Of a stretch of DNA of 64,000 nucleotides, positions 51,877-60,693 are shown one piece after another. Source of the DNA: Streptomyces liangshanensis (lineage in GTDB: Bacteria > Actinomycetota > Actinomycetes > Streptomycetales > Streptomycetaceae); assembly GCF_011694815.1 (NCBI RefSeq), contig NZ_CP050177.1:7447501-7511500 (forward strand), written 5' to 3'. Under the pieces are notes generated by a model that was not told the origin of the DNA, ran no database searches, and worked only from the letters and a program-made list of their open reading frames with translations. The position numbers and the translations under genes were made by a program. Within the stretch, counting starts at the first letter, position 1. The number at the start of each line of letters is the position of its first letter.

Positions 51877-52920
51877 ATGGCAAAGCTCCTTCGCACCACG
51901 GTGGCCGCAGGCGCCGTCGCACTTCTCGCCCTCACCACCACCTCGGCCCGGGCCGCCGACACCGGCCGGCTCCCGTACTCCTCCACCACCGGGGTCGGAG
52001 TCCACAACGCCTACGTCAAGACGACGTTCCCGTACTTCGCCGACGCCCTGGACTCGGGCGCCGGGATGCTCGAACTCGACGTGTGGACCAACGTGTTCGG
52101 CGCCTCCTGGCGCGTGTCGCACGACAGCCCGGTCAGCAACAACAACAACTGCGCCAACGCCACCACCGTCGCGCAGCTGCGGACCAACGCGCAGAACCGC
52201 GACCTGGGCGGCTGCCTCACCGACCTCAGAACGTGGCACAACGCCAACCCCGGCCACCGCCCCATCGTCCTCAAGGTCGAGATGAAGGACGGCTTCCTGG
52301 GCTCCGCCGGCCGCGGGCCCGCCGCCTTCGACGCCCTCGTGAGCAGCAAGCTCGGCGACGCCGTCTACCGCCCCGGGGACCTGGTCGGCAACCGCGCCAA
52401 CCTCGACGAGGCCTCCCAGGCCGGCGCCTGGCCCACCCGCGCCCAGCTGGCGGGCAAGTTCCTCATCGAGCTGATCCCCGGCACCGTCGAGGAGCAGAAC
52501 CCCTTCGACACCCTGTGGACCGACCGGGAGTACGCCACGTACCTCCGCGACCTCAAGGCCGCCGGCCGCCTCGGCGAGGCCACGGCCTTCCCCGCCGTGC
52601 ACAACGTCGCGGCGGGCGACCCCCGCACCCGCTACGCGGACGCCTCGATCCGCCCGTGGTTCGTCTTCTTCGACGGCGACGCCTCCGCGTGGGTCGCCGC
52701 CGGGATCGACACCGCCTGGTACGACCAGCGCCACTACTTCGTCCTGATGACCGACGCCCAGAACGTGGCGCCCGCCATCGACGGCACCAACCCCACCGAG
52801 CAGCAGGCCCGGGATCGGCTGTCCCTGCTGGCGCAGAAGAGCGCCAGTCTGATCTCCGCGGACTGGCGCTCGCTTCCGACGGTTCTCTCGTCGGTCGTCC
52901 CGCGCGGCACCGCTCAGTAG
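51877..52920 (+). CDS. Secreted PI-PLC-like phosphodiesterase
   Basis: 347 residues from ATG at 51877 (AGGAGGAACAGGGACC). Signal peptide KLLRTTVAAGAVALLALTTTSA, cut after ARA. Barrel of the calcium-dependent phosphoinositide phospholipase C group: first His in VGVHNAYVKT, metal ligands in LELDVWTN, second His in RVSHDSPV, then PIVLKVEMKDGF. Hydrolyses phospholipid or glycerophosphodiester outside the cell. Four Cys (NNNNCAN, GGCLTD). It stands alone between two terminators. Confidence 0.82.
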   Translation: MAKLLRTTVAAGAVALLALTTTSARAADTGRLPYSSTTGVGVHNAYVKTTFPYFADALDSGAGMLELDVWTNVFGASWRVSHDSPVSNNNNCANATTVAQLRTNAQNRDLGGCLTDLRTWHNANPGHRPIVLKVEMKDGFLGSAGRGPAAFDALVSSKLGDAVYRPGDLVGNRANLDEASQAGAWPTRAQLAGKFLIELIPGTVEEQNPFDTLWTDREYATYLRDLKAAGRLGEATAFPAVHNVAAGDPRTRYADASIRPWFVFFDGDASAWVAAGIDTAWYDQRHYFVLMTDAQNVAPAIDGTNPTEQQARDRLSLLAQKSASLISADWRSLPTVLSSVVPRGTAQ

Positions 52921-52926
52921 CCGCGC

Positions 52927-52958
52927 GGCCCGGGACCGGCCGTCACCGGTCCCGGGCC
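52927..52958. terminator. Bidirectional hairpin
   Basis: A perfect 13-bp stem GGCCCGGGACCGG / CCGGTCCCGGGCC with a 6-base loop, exactly filling the gap between the convergent phospholipase and DNA ligase stops. Confidence 0.85.
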
Positions 52959-52959
52959 C

Positions 52960-54525
52960 TCACCCCTGGCTGTGCGCCGCCAGTACGGTGTCCACCGTGT
53001 CCGCGTCCGCCGCCCGCTTGTCCTCCCGGAAGCGGACGACCCGCGCGAACCGCAGGGTCACCCCCGCCGGATAACGCGAGGAGCGCTGGAGACCGTCGTA
53101 CGCGATCTCCACGACCAGCTCCGGCCGTACGGTCACGGTGAAACCGTCGTCGTGCAGCGCCAGCTCCCGCAACCGTCCCGTCTGCCACTCCAGCATCGTG
53201 TCGGTGAGCCCCTTGAAGGTCTTGCCGAGCATGACGAACGACCCGTCCTCCCGGCGCGCGCCCAGATGCAGGTTCGACAGCTTCCCGGTGCGCCGCCCGT
53301 GCCCCCACTCGGCGGCCAGCACGACGAGGTCCAGCGTGTGCACCGGCTTGACCTTCACCCACCCCGCCCCGCGCCGGCCCGCGCTGTACGGCGTGTCCAG
53401 GGCCTTCACCACGACCCCCTCGTGGCCCCTGGCCAGCGTGTCCGACAGGAACGCCTCGGCCTCCCCGACCCGCGGGTCGGCCTCCTCGCCACCGCCGCCG
53501 CCCTCGCCCGGCCCGGGCACCACGATCCTCCGTACCCGCATCGGCTCGGGGACCAGCCCCGCCAGCGCCTCGTGGCGCTCCGCGAACGTCAGGTCGAGGA
53601 GATCCTCGCCGTCCAGCGACAGGATGTCGAAGAAGACCGGCGAGACCGGCACCGCCGCCGCCGCGGTCGCCACGTCCGTCCGTGACCCGACCCGGCTCGC
53701 GGTCTCCTGGAACGACCGGGGCCTGCCCTCGTCGTCCAGCGCGATGACCTCCCCGTCCAGCACGAAGCCGTCGCCCTCCAGCGTGGCGGCGATGTCCACC
53801 ACCTCCGGCAGCCGGTCGGTGATGTCGTCCAGGGTGCGGGTGAAGATCCGTACCGTCCCGCCGTCCCGGTGCACCTGCACCCGGATGCCGTCCAGCTTCT
53901 CCTCCACCGCGCACGCCCCGAGCCGGCCGATCGCCTCGGCCACGTCCGCCGCGCTCTGCGCCAGCATCGGCAGCACCGGCCGCCCCACGGTCAGCAGGAA
54001 CTCCTCCAGCACCCGCGGGCCCTCCGCCAGCAGCCGTTCGGCCACGTGCTGGAGCGAGCCCGCCAGCATCACGGCCCGCCGCACGGCGCCCGCCGCCGCG
54101 CCCGACGTCTCGGCCAGCGCCTCCACGGCGACGGCGTCCAGCGCGCCCTGCCGTACCTCGCCGGAGATCAGCCCCACGAGGAACCGCTGCTCCTCCCCGG
54201 TGGCCGCCCCCAGCAGCTCCTGCGTCAGCCGCCGCCGCTCGGCCTGCGAACCCGGCCCGGACACGGCCGCGAGCGCGCTGAACGCCTCGTCGACGTGGTG
54301 GACGGTGAGGGTGGCCCGGCCGGCCGGCGGCGGGGGGTCCTTGAGGGCGTTCCAGCCGATCCCGATCCGGCCCTGGGGGAGCCGTCCGGCCAGGTAGGGG
54401 ATGACGACGGGCACGTCCAGGGGACCGGCCGTGCGGAAGAGTCCGGCCAGCAGGGAGATCTTCCGGGACCGCGCCGATGTCTCGGCGACCTCCCGGGAGA
54501 CGCGGGCGAGCGGTGCCAGCAGCAT
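52960..54525 (-). CDS. ATP-dependent DNA ligase
   Basis: 521 residues from ATG at 54525 (an in-frame TTG lies five codons upstream). An N-terminal DNA-binding domain of about 190 residues precedes the adenylation domain: EEKLDGIRVQVHR with adenylated K210, IFTRTLDDITDRLPEV, FVLDGEVIALD, EGVVVKALD and WVKVKPVHTLD, then an OB domain ending in TLRFARVVRFREDK. This is the larger archaeal/LigB-like class seen in actinobacteria next to the NAD-dependent LigA and to LigD. It seals nicks in repair. The linker near 345 (GEGGGGGEE) is unusual. Confidence 0.9.
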   Translation of the reverse strand: MLLAPLARVSREVAETSARSRKISLLAGLFRTAGPLDVPVVIPYLAGRLPQGRIGIGWNALKDPPPPAGRATLTVHHVDEAFSALAAVSGPGSQAERRRLTQELLGAATGEEQRFLVGLISGEVRQGALDAVAVEALAETSGAAAGAVRRAVMLAGSLQHVAERLLAEGPRVLEEFLLTVGRPVLPMLAQSAADVAEAIGRLGACAVEEKLDGIRVQVHRDGGTVRIFTRTLDDITDRLPEVVDIAATLEGDGFVLDGEVIALDDEGRPRSFQETASRVGSRTDVATAAAAVPVSPVFFDILSLDGEDLLDLTFAERHEALAGLVPEPMRVRRIVVPGPGEGGGGGEEADPRVGEAEAFLSDTLARGHEGVVVKALDTPYSAGRRGAGWVKVKPVHTLDLVVLAAEWGHGRRTGKLSNLHLGARREDGSFVMLGKTFKGLTDTMLEWQTGRLRELALHDDGFTVTVRPELVVEIAYDGLQRSSRYPAGVTLRFARVVRFREDKRAADADTVDTVLAAHSQG

Positions 54526-54871
54526 GCTGCCATCGTGCAACGCCGAGCGCGCGTCCGCCCGGCGAAACGGGGACGGCCTCCCGCCGGTCCCGTGATTCCG
54601 CCTGCGCGGAGGGGCCCCGCCTCGGCGTGGGTCCCCTCGTGGCCCCTTCTCGTGGCCCCTTCTCGCGGCCCCGTCTCGCGGGCCCGGTGATTCCGTGTGA
54701 TCGGCCGGACCGGCCCGGTGATCGGCCGACGGAACGAAGTGATCAGGCGGCGCGAACGCCGTGACACGGTTCCGTCACACGGCCCGTCCCCGTACACACC
54801 GTGCGGCCGGGCGGCCATACTGGGTACGGGCCGGGGAGGGCGCGGCGAGGCGACGGGGGCGACAGCACGCG
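54526..54871. other. Divergent promoter region with 13-bp tandem repeat
   Basis: 346 bases without a gene. From 54636 to 54687 there are four copies of a 13-bp unit: CTCGTGGCCCCTT twice exactly, then CTCGCGGCCCCGT and CTCGCGGGCCCGG. GTGATCGGCCG occurs twice at about 54696-54733. CCGTGACACGG and CCGTCACACGG flank GTTCCGTC near 54770. A CATACT box near 54810 could be the kinase promoter. Confidence 0.55.
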
Positions 54872-57157
54872 ATGGCGGACACCAGGCTGATCCAGGGCCG
54901 GTACCGGCTGCTCGAACTGATCGGGCGCGGGGGGATGGGCGAGGTGTGGCGCGCGCTCGACGAGTCGCTCGGCCGGCGTGTCGCGGTCAAGTGCCTCAAG
55001 CCGGTGGGCCTCCCGCAGGGCGACGCCGCCGGCCGGGTCATGCGCGAGCGGTTCCGGCGCGAGGCCAGGGTCGCGGCGGCGCTCCAGCACCGCGGGGTCA
55101 CGGTCGTCCACGACTTCGGCGAACACGACGGCGTGCTTTACCTGGTGATGGAACTGCTGGAGGGCCGGGACCTCGGCCAGCTCCTGGAGGACAACAAACG
55201 CGCCCCGCTGCCGGTGGCCGAGGTCGTCGACATCGCGGAGCAGGTCGCCGACGCCCTCGCGTACACGCATGAACAGGGCATCATCCACCGCGACTTGAAG
55301 CCCGCGAACATCATGCGGCTCACCGACGGCACGGTGAAGATCTGCGACTTCGGCATCGCCAGGCTCGGCCGCGACCTCGAACAGTCCTCCCAACTCACCG
55401 GCCTGGGCGTCGCGATGGGGACACCGCACTACATGTCGCCCGAGCAGATCGGCGCGGGCGCCATAGACCACCGCTCCGACCTGTACTCCCTGGGCTGCGT
55501 GCTGTACGAAATCGCCACCGGGGCGCCGCCGTTCGACCTGGAGGACGCCTGGTCGGTCCTCGTCGGGCACCGGGACACCGTGCCCGAGCCGCCCCGTACG
55601 CACCGGCCCGAACTGCCCGTGTTCTTCGAGCGGATCGTCCTCGACCTGCTCGCGAAGACCCCCGGCGAACGCCCCGCGGACGCGGGCGACCTGCGGCGGC
55701 GGCTCGGCGCCGGGCAGGGTCCCGCCCTCGCGTACGCGCCGGGCCCGGGGTACCCGCACGGGCGCGGCGCCGGATTCGGCCACGGGGCGGGCGAGGTGTA
55801 CGACTCCCGGCCGCCGCTCCCCGGCGCGGCCCCGCTGCCGTCCTGGACCCGGGGCATGACCATTGGGCACAAGGCGACCGGCACGACGGTCCTGCCGTCG
55901 CCGCCGCCCGACCCCGCGAGCGCGCTGACCGGCGGATGGACCGGACCGGCCGGCCCGCACCCCGCGCTCCTCGCCGACCGGGCGTACGGTCCGCACGCCG
56001 CGGGCCCGTCGGCCGAACGCCTCGCCGTCCTGGCCGGCCGGCACGACGCGGGCGTGAACCTGAGCCGCGCGGGCCGCTGGGAGGAGGCGGAGGAGACCCA
56101 CCGCGACGTCGCCGCCGAACGTGCCCAGACCCTCGGTCCCGACCACCCCGACACCCTCGCCAGCCGGTACGAGATCGGGGTCGCCCTGAGCGGCACGGGA
56201 CGCGCGGCGGAGGCGCTGCGCGAGTTCGGGAGCGTGACGGAGGGCCGCGAACGCACGCTGGGGCCCGACCATCCGGACACCCTCGCGGCCCGCCAGGAGA
56301 CGGCGTACGCGCTGGGGCGCCTCGGCCGGCACTTCGAGGCCCACGACCTGTACGCCGCGGTGCTCGCCTCCCACGAGCGGACGAAGGGCGACGAGCACCC
56401 CGACACCCTGCGGTGCCGCCACCACCTGGCGGGCAACCTGAGCCGGCTGGGGCGGCTGGAGGAGGCGTACGGACTGGCCAGGGAAGTGGTACGGGTCCGC
56501 GCCCGCGTCCTCGGCACCACCCACCCCGACACCCTCGCCACGCGCTGCGAAGTCGCCCGCACCCTGGGCCTGTTGGGGCGCTGGGCGGAGGCGCTCGGCA
56601 GCTACCGGGAGGTCGAGGCGGCGCGGGCGCGCGCCCTCGGACCCGACCACGCCGACACCCTCGCCGCCCGCTACGAGGTCGGCATCTGCCTGGGCCGCCT
56701 CGGCCGCGACGCGGAGGCGCTGGAGCTCTACCGGGCGCTGGCCGACGACCTCAAGCGGGTGAGCGGCGGCGCCGACCCGGAGACGTTGCGCGCGCGGCAC
56801 GGCGTGGGCGTCAACCTGGGGCGCCTCGCCCGCTGGGAGGAGGCGCTGCGGGAGGCACGGGAGGTCTGGGCGATCCGCGAACGGGTCCTCGGCCCCGACC
56901 ACCCCGACACCCTGGTCAGCCGCCGCGAGGTCGCCGTCGGCCTCGGCTGGCTGGGCCGCTGGGAGGACGCCCTGGCCGGCTACCGCCAGGTCGCCGGCAC
57001 CCGCGAACGGATCCTCGGCGCGTCCCACCCGGACACCCTGACCAGTCGCGGCGACGAGGCCCACTGCCTGGAACAACTGGGCAGGACGGCGGAGGCGAGC
57101 GAGCTGTACCGCCGGGTGGCGACGCTGCGGGGAGAGCGGCCCGACCCCCGCATGTGA
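54872..57157 (+). CDS. Serine/threonine protein kinase with C-terminal TPR array
   Basis: 761 residues from ATG at 54872. Kinase domain: GRGGMGEV glycine loop, K40 in VAVKCLK, HRDLKPANI (H139-D141), DFGIAR, GTPHYMSPEQ, SDLYSLGCVLYE; complete and Hanks-type. A Pro/Gly-rich linker (about 285-375) follows. Residues about 390-760 are roughly nine 42-residue TPR units with the recurring LGPDHPDTLASRYEIGVAL pattern, as in TPR_10/12 proteins. No transmembrane helix and no PASTA domain, so it is a soluble signalling kinase. It phosphorylates Ser/Thr; partners may bind the TPRs. Confidence 0.93.
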   Translation: MADTRLIQGRYRLLELIGRGGMGEVWRALDESLGRRVAVKCLKPVGLPQGDAAGRVMRERFRREARVAAALQHRGVTVVHDFGEHDGVLYLVMELLEGRDLGQLLEDNKRAPLPVAEVVDIAEQVADALAYTHEQGIIHRDLKPANIMRLTDGTVKICDFGIARLGRDLEQSSQLTGLGVAMGTPHYMSPEQIGAGAIDHRSDLYSLGCVLYEIATGAPPFDLEDAWSVLVGHRDTVPEPPRTHRPELPVFFERIVLDLLAKTPGERPADAGDLRRRLGAGQGPALAYAPGPGYPHGRGAGFGHGAGEVYDSRPPLPGAAPLPSWTRGMTIGHKATGTTVLPSPPPDPASALTGGWTGPAGPHPALLADRAYGPHAAGPSAERLAVLAGRHDAGVNLSRAGRWEEAEETHRDVAAERAQTLGPDHPDTLASRYEIGVALSGTGRAAEALREFGSVTEGRERTLGPDHPDTLAARQETAYALGRLGRHFEAHDLYAAVLASHERTKGDEHPDTLRCRHHLAGNLSRLGRLEEAYGLAREVVRVRARVLGTTHPDTLATRCEVARTLGLLGRWAEALGSYREVEAARARALGPDHADTLAARYEVGICLGRLGRDAEALELYRALADDLKRVSGGADPETLRARHGVGVNLGRLARWEEALREAREVWAIRERVLGPDHPDTLVSRREVAVGLGWLGRWEDALAGYRQVAGTRERILGASHPDTLTSRGDEAHCLEQLGRTAEASELYRRVATLRGERPDPRM

Positions 57158-57226
57158 TCCCCGGCGGCCGGGCCCGGCCCGCCCCGTACCCCTGGCCCCG
57201 CGATCATCCGCGTGTTACCAAGAGCC

Positions 57227-58759
57227 ATGCCCGCACTCGCCTCGTACGACGCCGTCATCGTGGGCGGTGGCCACAACGGACTGGTCGCCGCCGCCTACCT
57301 CGCCCGCGCGGGGCGCTCCGTCCTCCTGCTGGAGCGCCTCGGCGGCACCGGCGGCGCCGCCGTCTCCACCCGCCCGTTCGCCGGGGTCGACGCCCGCCTC
57401 TCCCGCTACTCCTACCTGGTCTCGCTGCTGCCGGACAAGATCGTGCGCGAGCTGGGGCTGCGCTTCGCCGTACGGAAGCGGACCGTCTCCTCGTACACGC
57501 CCAAGGGCGACGGCGGGCTCCTGGTGGGCGAGGGGCGCAGCCGCGAGTCCTTCGCCGCGCTCACCGGCGGCGACGCCGAGTACGCCGCCTGGCGCGAGTT
57601 CTACGGCATGACCGCGCGCCTCGCCCGCCGTGTGTTCCCCACGCTCACCGAACCGCTGCCCACCCGCGAGGCCCTGCGCAAGCGGATCGACGACGAGACG
57701 GCCTGGCGGGCGCTGTTCGAGGAGCCCGTCGGCGTCGCGATCGAGGAGCGGTTCTCCGACGACCTCGTGCGGGGCGTGGTGCTCACCGACGCCCTCATCG
57801 GGACCTTCGCCGACGCCCACGACCCGTCGCTCGTGCAGAACCGCTGCTTCCTCTACCACGTGATCGGCGGCGGGACCGGTGACTGGGACGTGCCCGTCGG
57901 CGGGATGGGCGCCCTCACCGACGCGCTGGCCGCCGCCGCCCGCTCGGCCGGCGCCGAGATCCTCACCGGCCACGAGGCGACCCGGATCGACACCGACGGG
58001 ACGCGCGCCGAGGTCTCGTACCGTACGGACGACGGCGACGGTACGGTCGGGGCCGCCCAGGTCCTCGTCAACGCCTCGCCCCAGGCCCTCGCCGCGCTCC
58101 TCGGCGAGGAACCGCCCCCGCCCGCCGAGGGCGCCCAGCTCAAGGTCAACATGCTGCTGCGCCGCCTGCCGCGCCTGCGCGACGCGTCGGTGGACCCGCG
58201 CGAGGCCTTCGCCGGGACCTTCCACATCGCCGAGGGGTACGGGCAGTTGGCGACGGCCTACCAGGAGGCCGCCGCGGGCCGGCTGCCCGCCGCGCCGCCC
58301 TCCGAGATCTACTGCCACTCGCTGACCGACCCGTCCATCCTCGGCCCAGGGCTCGCGGCGGACGGCTACCAGACGCTGACCCTGTTCGGACTGCACACCC
58401 CGGCCCGGCTGTTCGCCGCCGACAACGACGCCGTCCGCGCGGAGCTGCTCGCCGCCACGCTCGCCCAGCTCGACGCGCACCTGGCGGAGCCGATCGCGGA
58501 CTGCCTGGCCGTGGACGAGGACGGCCGCCCGTGCGTCGAGGCGAAGACCCCGCTCGACCTGGAGCGCGAACTGCGGCTCCCCGGCGGCCACATCTTCCAC
58601 CGGGACCTCTCCTTCCCCTACGCGGAGGCCGGGGGCGGCCGTTGGGGGGTCGGGACGGCGCACGCGAACGTCCTGCTGTGCGGGGCGGGCGCCGTCCGGG
58701 GCGGCGGGGTCAGCGGGGTGCCGGGCCACAACGCGGCGATGGCGGCGCTGGGCGGGTGA
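57227..58759 (+). CDS. FAD-dependent oxidoreductase (phytoene-desaturase-like)
   Basis: 510 residues from ATG at 57227. FAD dinucleotide site: YDAVIVGGGHNGLVAAAYLARAGRSVLLLERLGGTGGAA. The central part resembles the NAD(P)/FAD-dependent amine-oxidase/phytoene-dehydrogenase group (WDVPVGGMGALTDALAAAARSAGAEILTGHEATRI) and the end carries the second FAD motif (LCGAGAVRGGGVSGVPGHNAAMAAL). No carotenoid synthase is nearby, so the substrate is unknown. The only near neighbours are the kinase and a serine hydrolase facing it. Confidence 0.88.
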   Translation: MPALASYDAVIVGGGHNGLVAAAYLARAGRSVLLLERLGGTGGAAVSTRPFAGVDARLSRYSYLVSLLPDKIVRELGLRFAVRKRTVSSYTPKGDGGLLVGEGRSRESFAALTGGDAEYAAWREFYGMTARLARRVFPTLTEPLPTREALRKRIDDETAWRALFEEPVGVAIEERFSDDLVRGVVLTDALIGTFADAHDPSLVQNRCFLYHVIGGGTGDWDVPVGGMGALTDALAAAARSAGAEILTGHEATRIDTDGTRAEVSYRTDDGDGTVGAAQVLVNASPQALAALLGEEPPPPAEGAQLKVNMLLRRLPRLRDASVDPREAFAGTFHIAEGYGQLATAYQEAAAGRLPAAPPSEIYCHSLTDPSILGPGLAADGYQTLTLFGLHTPARLFAADNDAVRAELLAATLAQLDAHLAEPIADCLAVDEDGRPCVEAKTPLDLERELRLPGGHIFHRDLSFPYAEAGGGRWGVGTAHANVLLCGAGAVRGGGVSGVPGHNAAMAALGG

Positions 58760-58769
58760 CGTAGGCGGC

Positions 58770-58825
58770 GTGCGGGAGGCGGGGTGCGGAAGTCGGGGTG
58801 CGGGAGGAGGGCTGCGGAAGGCCGA
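58770..58825. repeat. Four 14-bp tandem repeats between convergent genes
   Basis: GTGCGGGAGGCGGG, GTGCGGAAGTCGGG, GTGCGGGAGGAGGG and CTGCGGAAGGCCGA run head to tail from 58770. They lie between the FAD enzyme and the serine hydrolase stops, where I would expect a terminator but see no strong hairpin. Confidence 0.75.
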
Positions 58826-58838
58826 GCGCGGGTGGTCC

Positions 58839-60578
58839 TCAGTCCTCGGACGCCACCCACCCCACCGCCTCGATCCCCGCCGCGTCGCCCTCGCGGGCCT
58901 CGTCGAAGAGCACCCGGCCGCCGGCCTCGACGCGCAGCCCGTCCACGTACACACCCCGCCCGGAGTGCGGCCCGCCGGCCGCGTACCGCCAGCGCAGCCG
59001 GACCTCGCCGCCGCGCCAGGCCGTCAGGTCCGCCGTCAGGCGGTGCCACACGCGGCCGGACCAGCCGGTGACCGAGCCCGCCGGGTGCGCCCGCGGCTCC
59101 TGGTGGTCCCCGGCGCCGGTACCGGCGGCGGGAGGCGCCCCGGCCCGTACGGTCGTGAAGGGCACGGGCCGCCACCTCGTCCCGCCGTCGGCCGACGCCT
59201 CCAGGAACGCCGCTTCCGTGCCGGGCGCGGTGTCCCACCACACGGCGGCCTCCAGGACGGCGGGTCCGGCGCCGAGCCGCAGCGGGGGGAGGGTCAGCGT
59301 GGCGGCCCCGGGGCCGGCGCCCGCCCGGTCGCGGAACCACGCCGTACCGCCCCGCCCCGGCCTGACCGGCACCGCTCGGGCCAGCAGGTTCGCCGCCGCG
59401 ACCCTCGGCGCGCTCCCGGAACGCCACCCGCGCACCGGATGCACCGCATTGCCGAGGAGGACCAGGAACGAGTCCGTCGTCGGGTCGAGGACCAGGCTCG
59501 TCCCCGTGAAGCCGGTGTGCCCCGCCGAGCCCGGGGTGGCCATGGCGCCCATGTACCAGCGCTGGTGGAGCTCGAAGCCGAGACCGTGGGCGTGCCCGGG
59601 GAACGCGGTGTTGAAGTCCGTGAACATCAGCGCCACCGACTCGGGCCGCAGGATGCGCGCCCGCCCGTACGCGCCGCCGTTGAGGAGCGTCCGGGCGAGG
59701 ACCGCCAGGTCCCAGGCGCGGGAGAACACCCCGGCGTGGCCCGCGACCCCGCCGAGCGCGTACGCGTTCTCGTCGTGCACCTCGCCCCGGACCAGCCCCC
59801 GGTCGAGCCCCGACCACGGCCGCCGGGCGTCCTCGGTGGCGGCGATCCCCGGCTTCCAGGAGGCGGGCGGGTTGTAACGCGTGCGGTGCATCCCGAGCGG
59901 AGCGGTGATCTCGTCGTGGAGCAGGGCGTCCAGAGTGCGGCCGGTGATCTCCTCCAGGACCAGTTGGAGCGTGATCAGGTTGAGGTCCGAGTACAGGTAG
60001 CCGCTGCCCGGCGGACGCACCGGGGACTCGTCCCACAGGATCCGCAGCCTGCCCTCCCGCGTCGGCGCCCCGTACAGCGCGACCCATGCGCGCAGCCCCG
60101 AGGTGTGCGTCAGCAGCTGGCGCACCGTGATGTCCGCCTTGCCGCCGCCCCCGAACTCCGGCAGGTACGCCGCGACCTTCGCGTCCAGGTCCAGCGCCCC
60201 GCTCTCGATCCGCCGGACCGCCAGGATCGCGGTGAACAGCTTCGACACGGAGGCGAGATCGTAGACCGTGTCCACGGTCGTCGCGATCCGCTCACCGGGC
60301 GGGAACTCCACCCCGGTGCCGGTCCGCTCGTCGTACGCGCGATAGCGCACCGCCGTCCCGAGGGCCCGGTGCAGCGCCACCGTCCCGCCGCGCCCGGCGA
60401 GGACCACGGCGCCCGCGTACCAGGGGTGGTCGGGGGAGGGGCCGAGGAACGCGGCCGCGTCCGTGACGAGCTGTTCCAGCGGGGCCGCGAGCAGCCCGGC
60501 CCGCTCCGGTGAGCCGTGCCGCAGGGTCAGCCGCCGCCGCAGCCGGGGCGGGACGGCGCCCGCGGCGTCCTCAGCCAT
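58839..60578 (-). CDS. Beta-lactamase-fold serine hydrolase with C-terminal beta-domain
   Basis: 579 residues from ATG at 60578 (GGAGGTTTCCGG). Residues about 25-430 are a class C beta-lactamase/esterase fold: S-x-x-K at S110-K113 (ASVSKLFTAI), Y-S-D (LYSDLNLI) and HTGFTG near the active-site His/Lys position. The remaining about 150 residues (AAVLEAAVWWDTAPGTEAAFLEASADGGTRWRPV and RLRWRYAAGG) are a beta-sandwich like MAM/immune-inhibitor-type domains. No signal peptide is seen, though this C-terminal domain is usual in exported enzymes. Function unknown; esterase or peptidase. Confidence 0.82.
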   Translation of the reverse strand: MAEDAAGAVPPRLRRRLTLRHGSPERAGLLAAPLEQLVTDAAAFLGPSPDHPWYAGAVVLAGRGGTVALHRALGTAVRYRAYDERTGTGVEFPPGERIATTVDTVYDLASVSKLFTAILAVRRIESGALDLDAKVAAYLPEFGGGGKADITVRQLLTHTSGLRAWVALYGAPTREGRLRILWDESPVRPPGSGYLYSDLNLITLQLVLEEITGRTLDALLHDEITAPLGMHRTRYNPPASWKPGIAATEDARRPWSGLDRGLVRGEVHDENAYALGGVAGHAGVFSRAWDLAVLARTLLNGGAYGRARILRPESVALMFTDFNTAFPGHAHGLGFELHQRWYMGAMATPGSAGHTGFTGTSLVLDPTTDSFLVLLGNAVHPVRGWRSGSAPRVAAANLLARAVPVRPGRGGTAWFRDRAGAGPGAATLTLPPLRLGAGPAVLEAAVWWDTAPGTEAAFLEASADGGTRWRPVPFTTVRAGAPPAAGTGAGDHQEPRAHPAGSVTGWSGRVWHRLTADLTAWRGGEVRLRWRYAAGGPHSGRGVYVDGLRVEAGGRVLFDEAREGDAAGIEAVGWVASED

Positions 60579-60693
60579 CCGGAAACCTCCCTCCGAAGCG
60601 TTGAAGTGAGTGATCAGGGGCCATCCAACCCCCACGTGGCGTACGGCGCAGCCCGCCGCGCGGCCCCCCGCCACCTCTGGCAGCGTGGCGCGC

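Noticed and set aside
54743..57076. 777-residue open frame opposite the TPR kinase
   Set aside because: Repetitive low-complexity antisense of the TPR units; the forward frame has every kinase motif.
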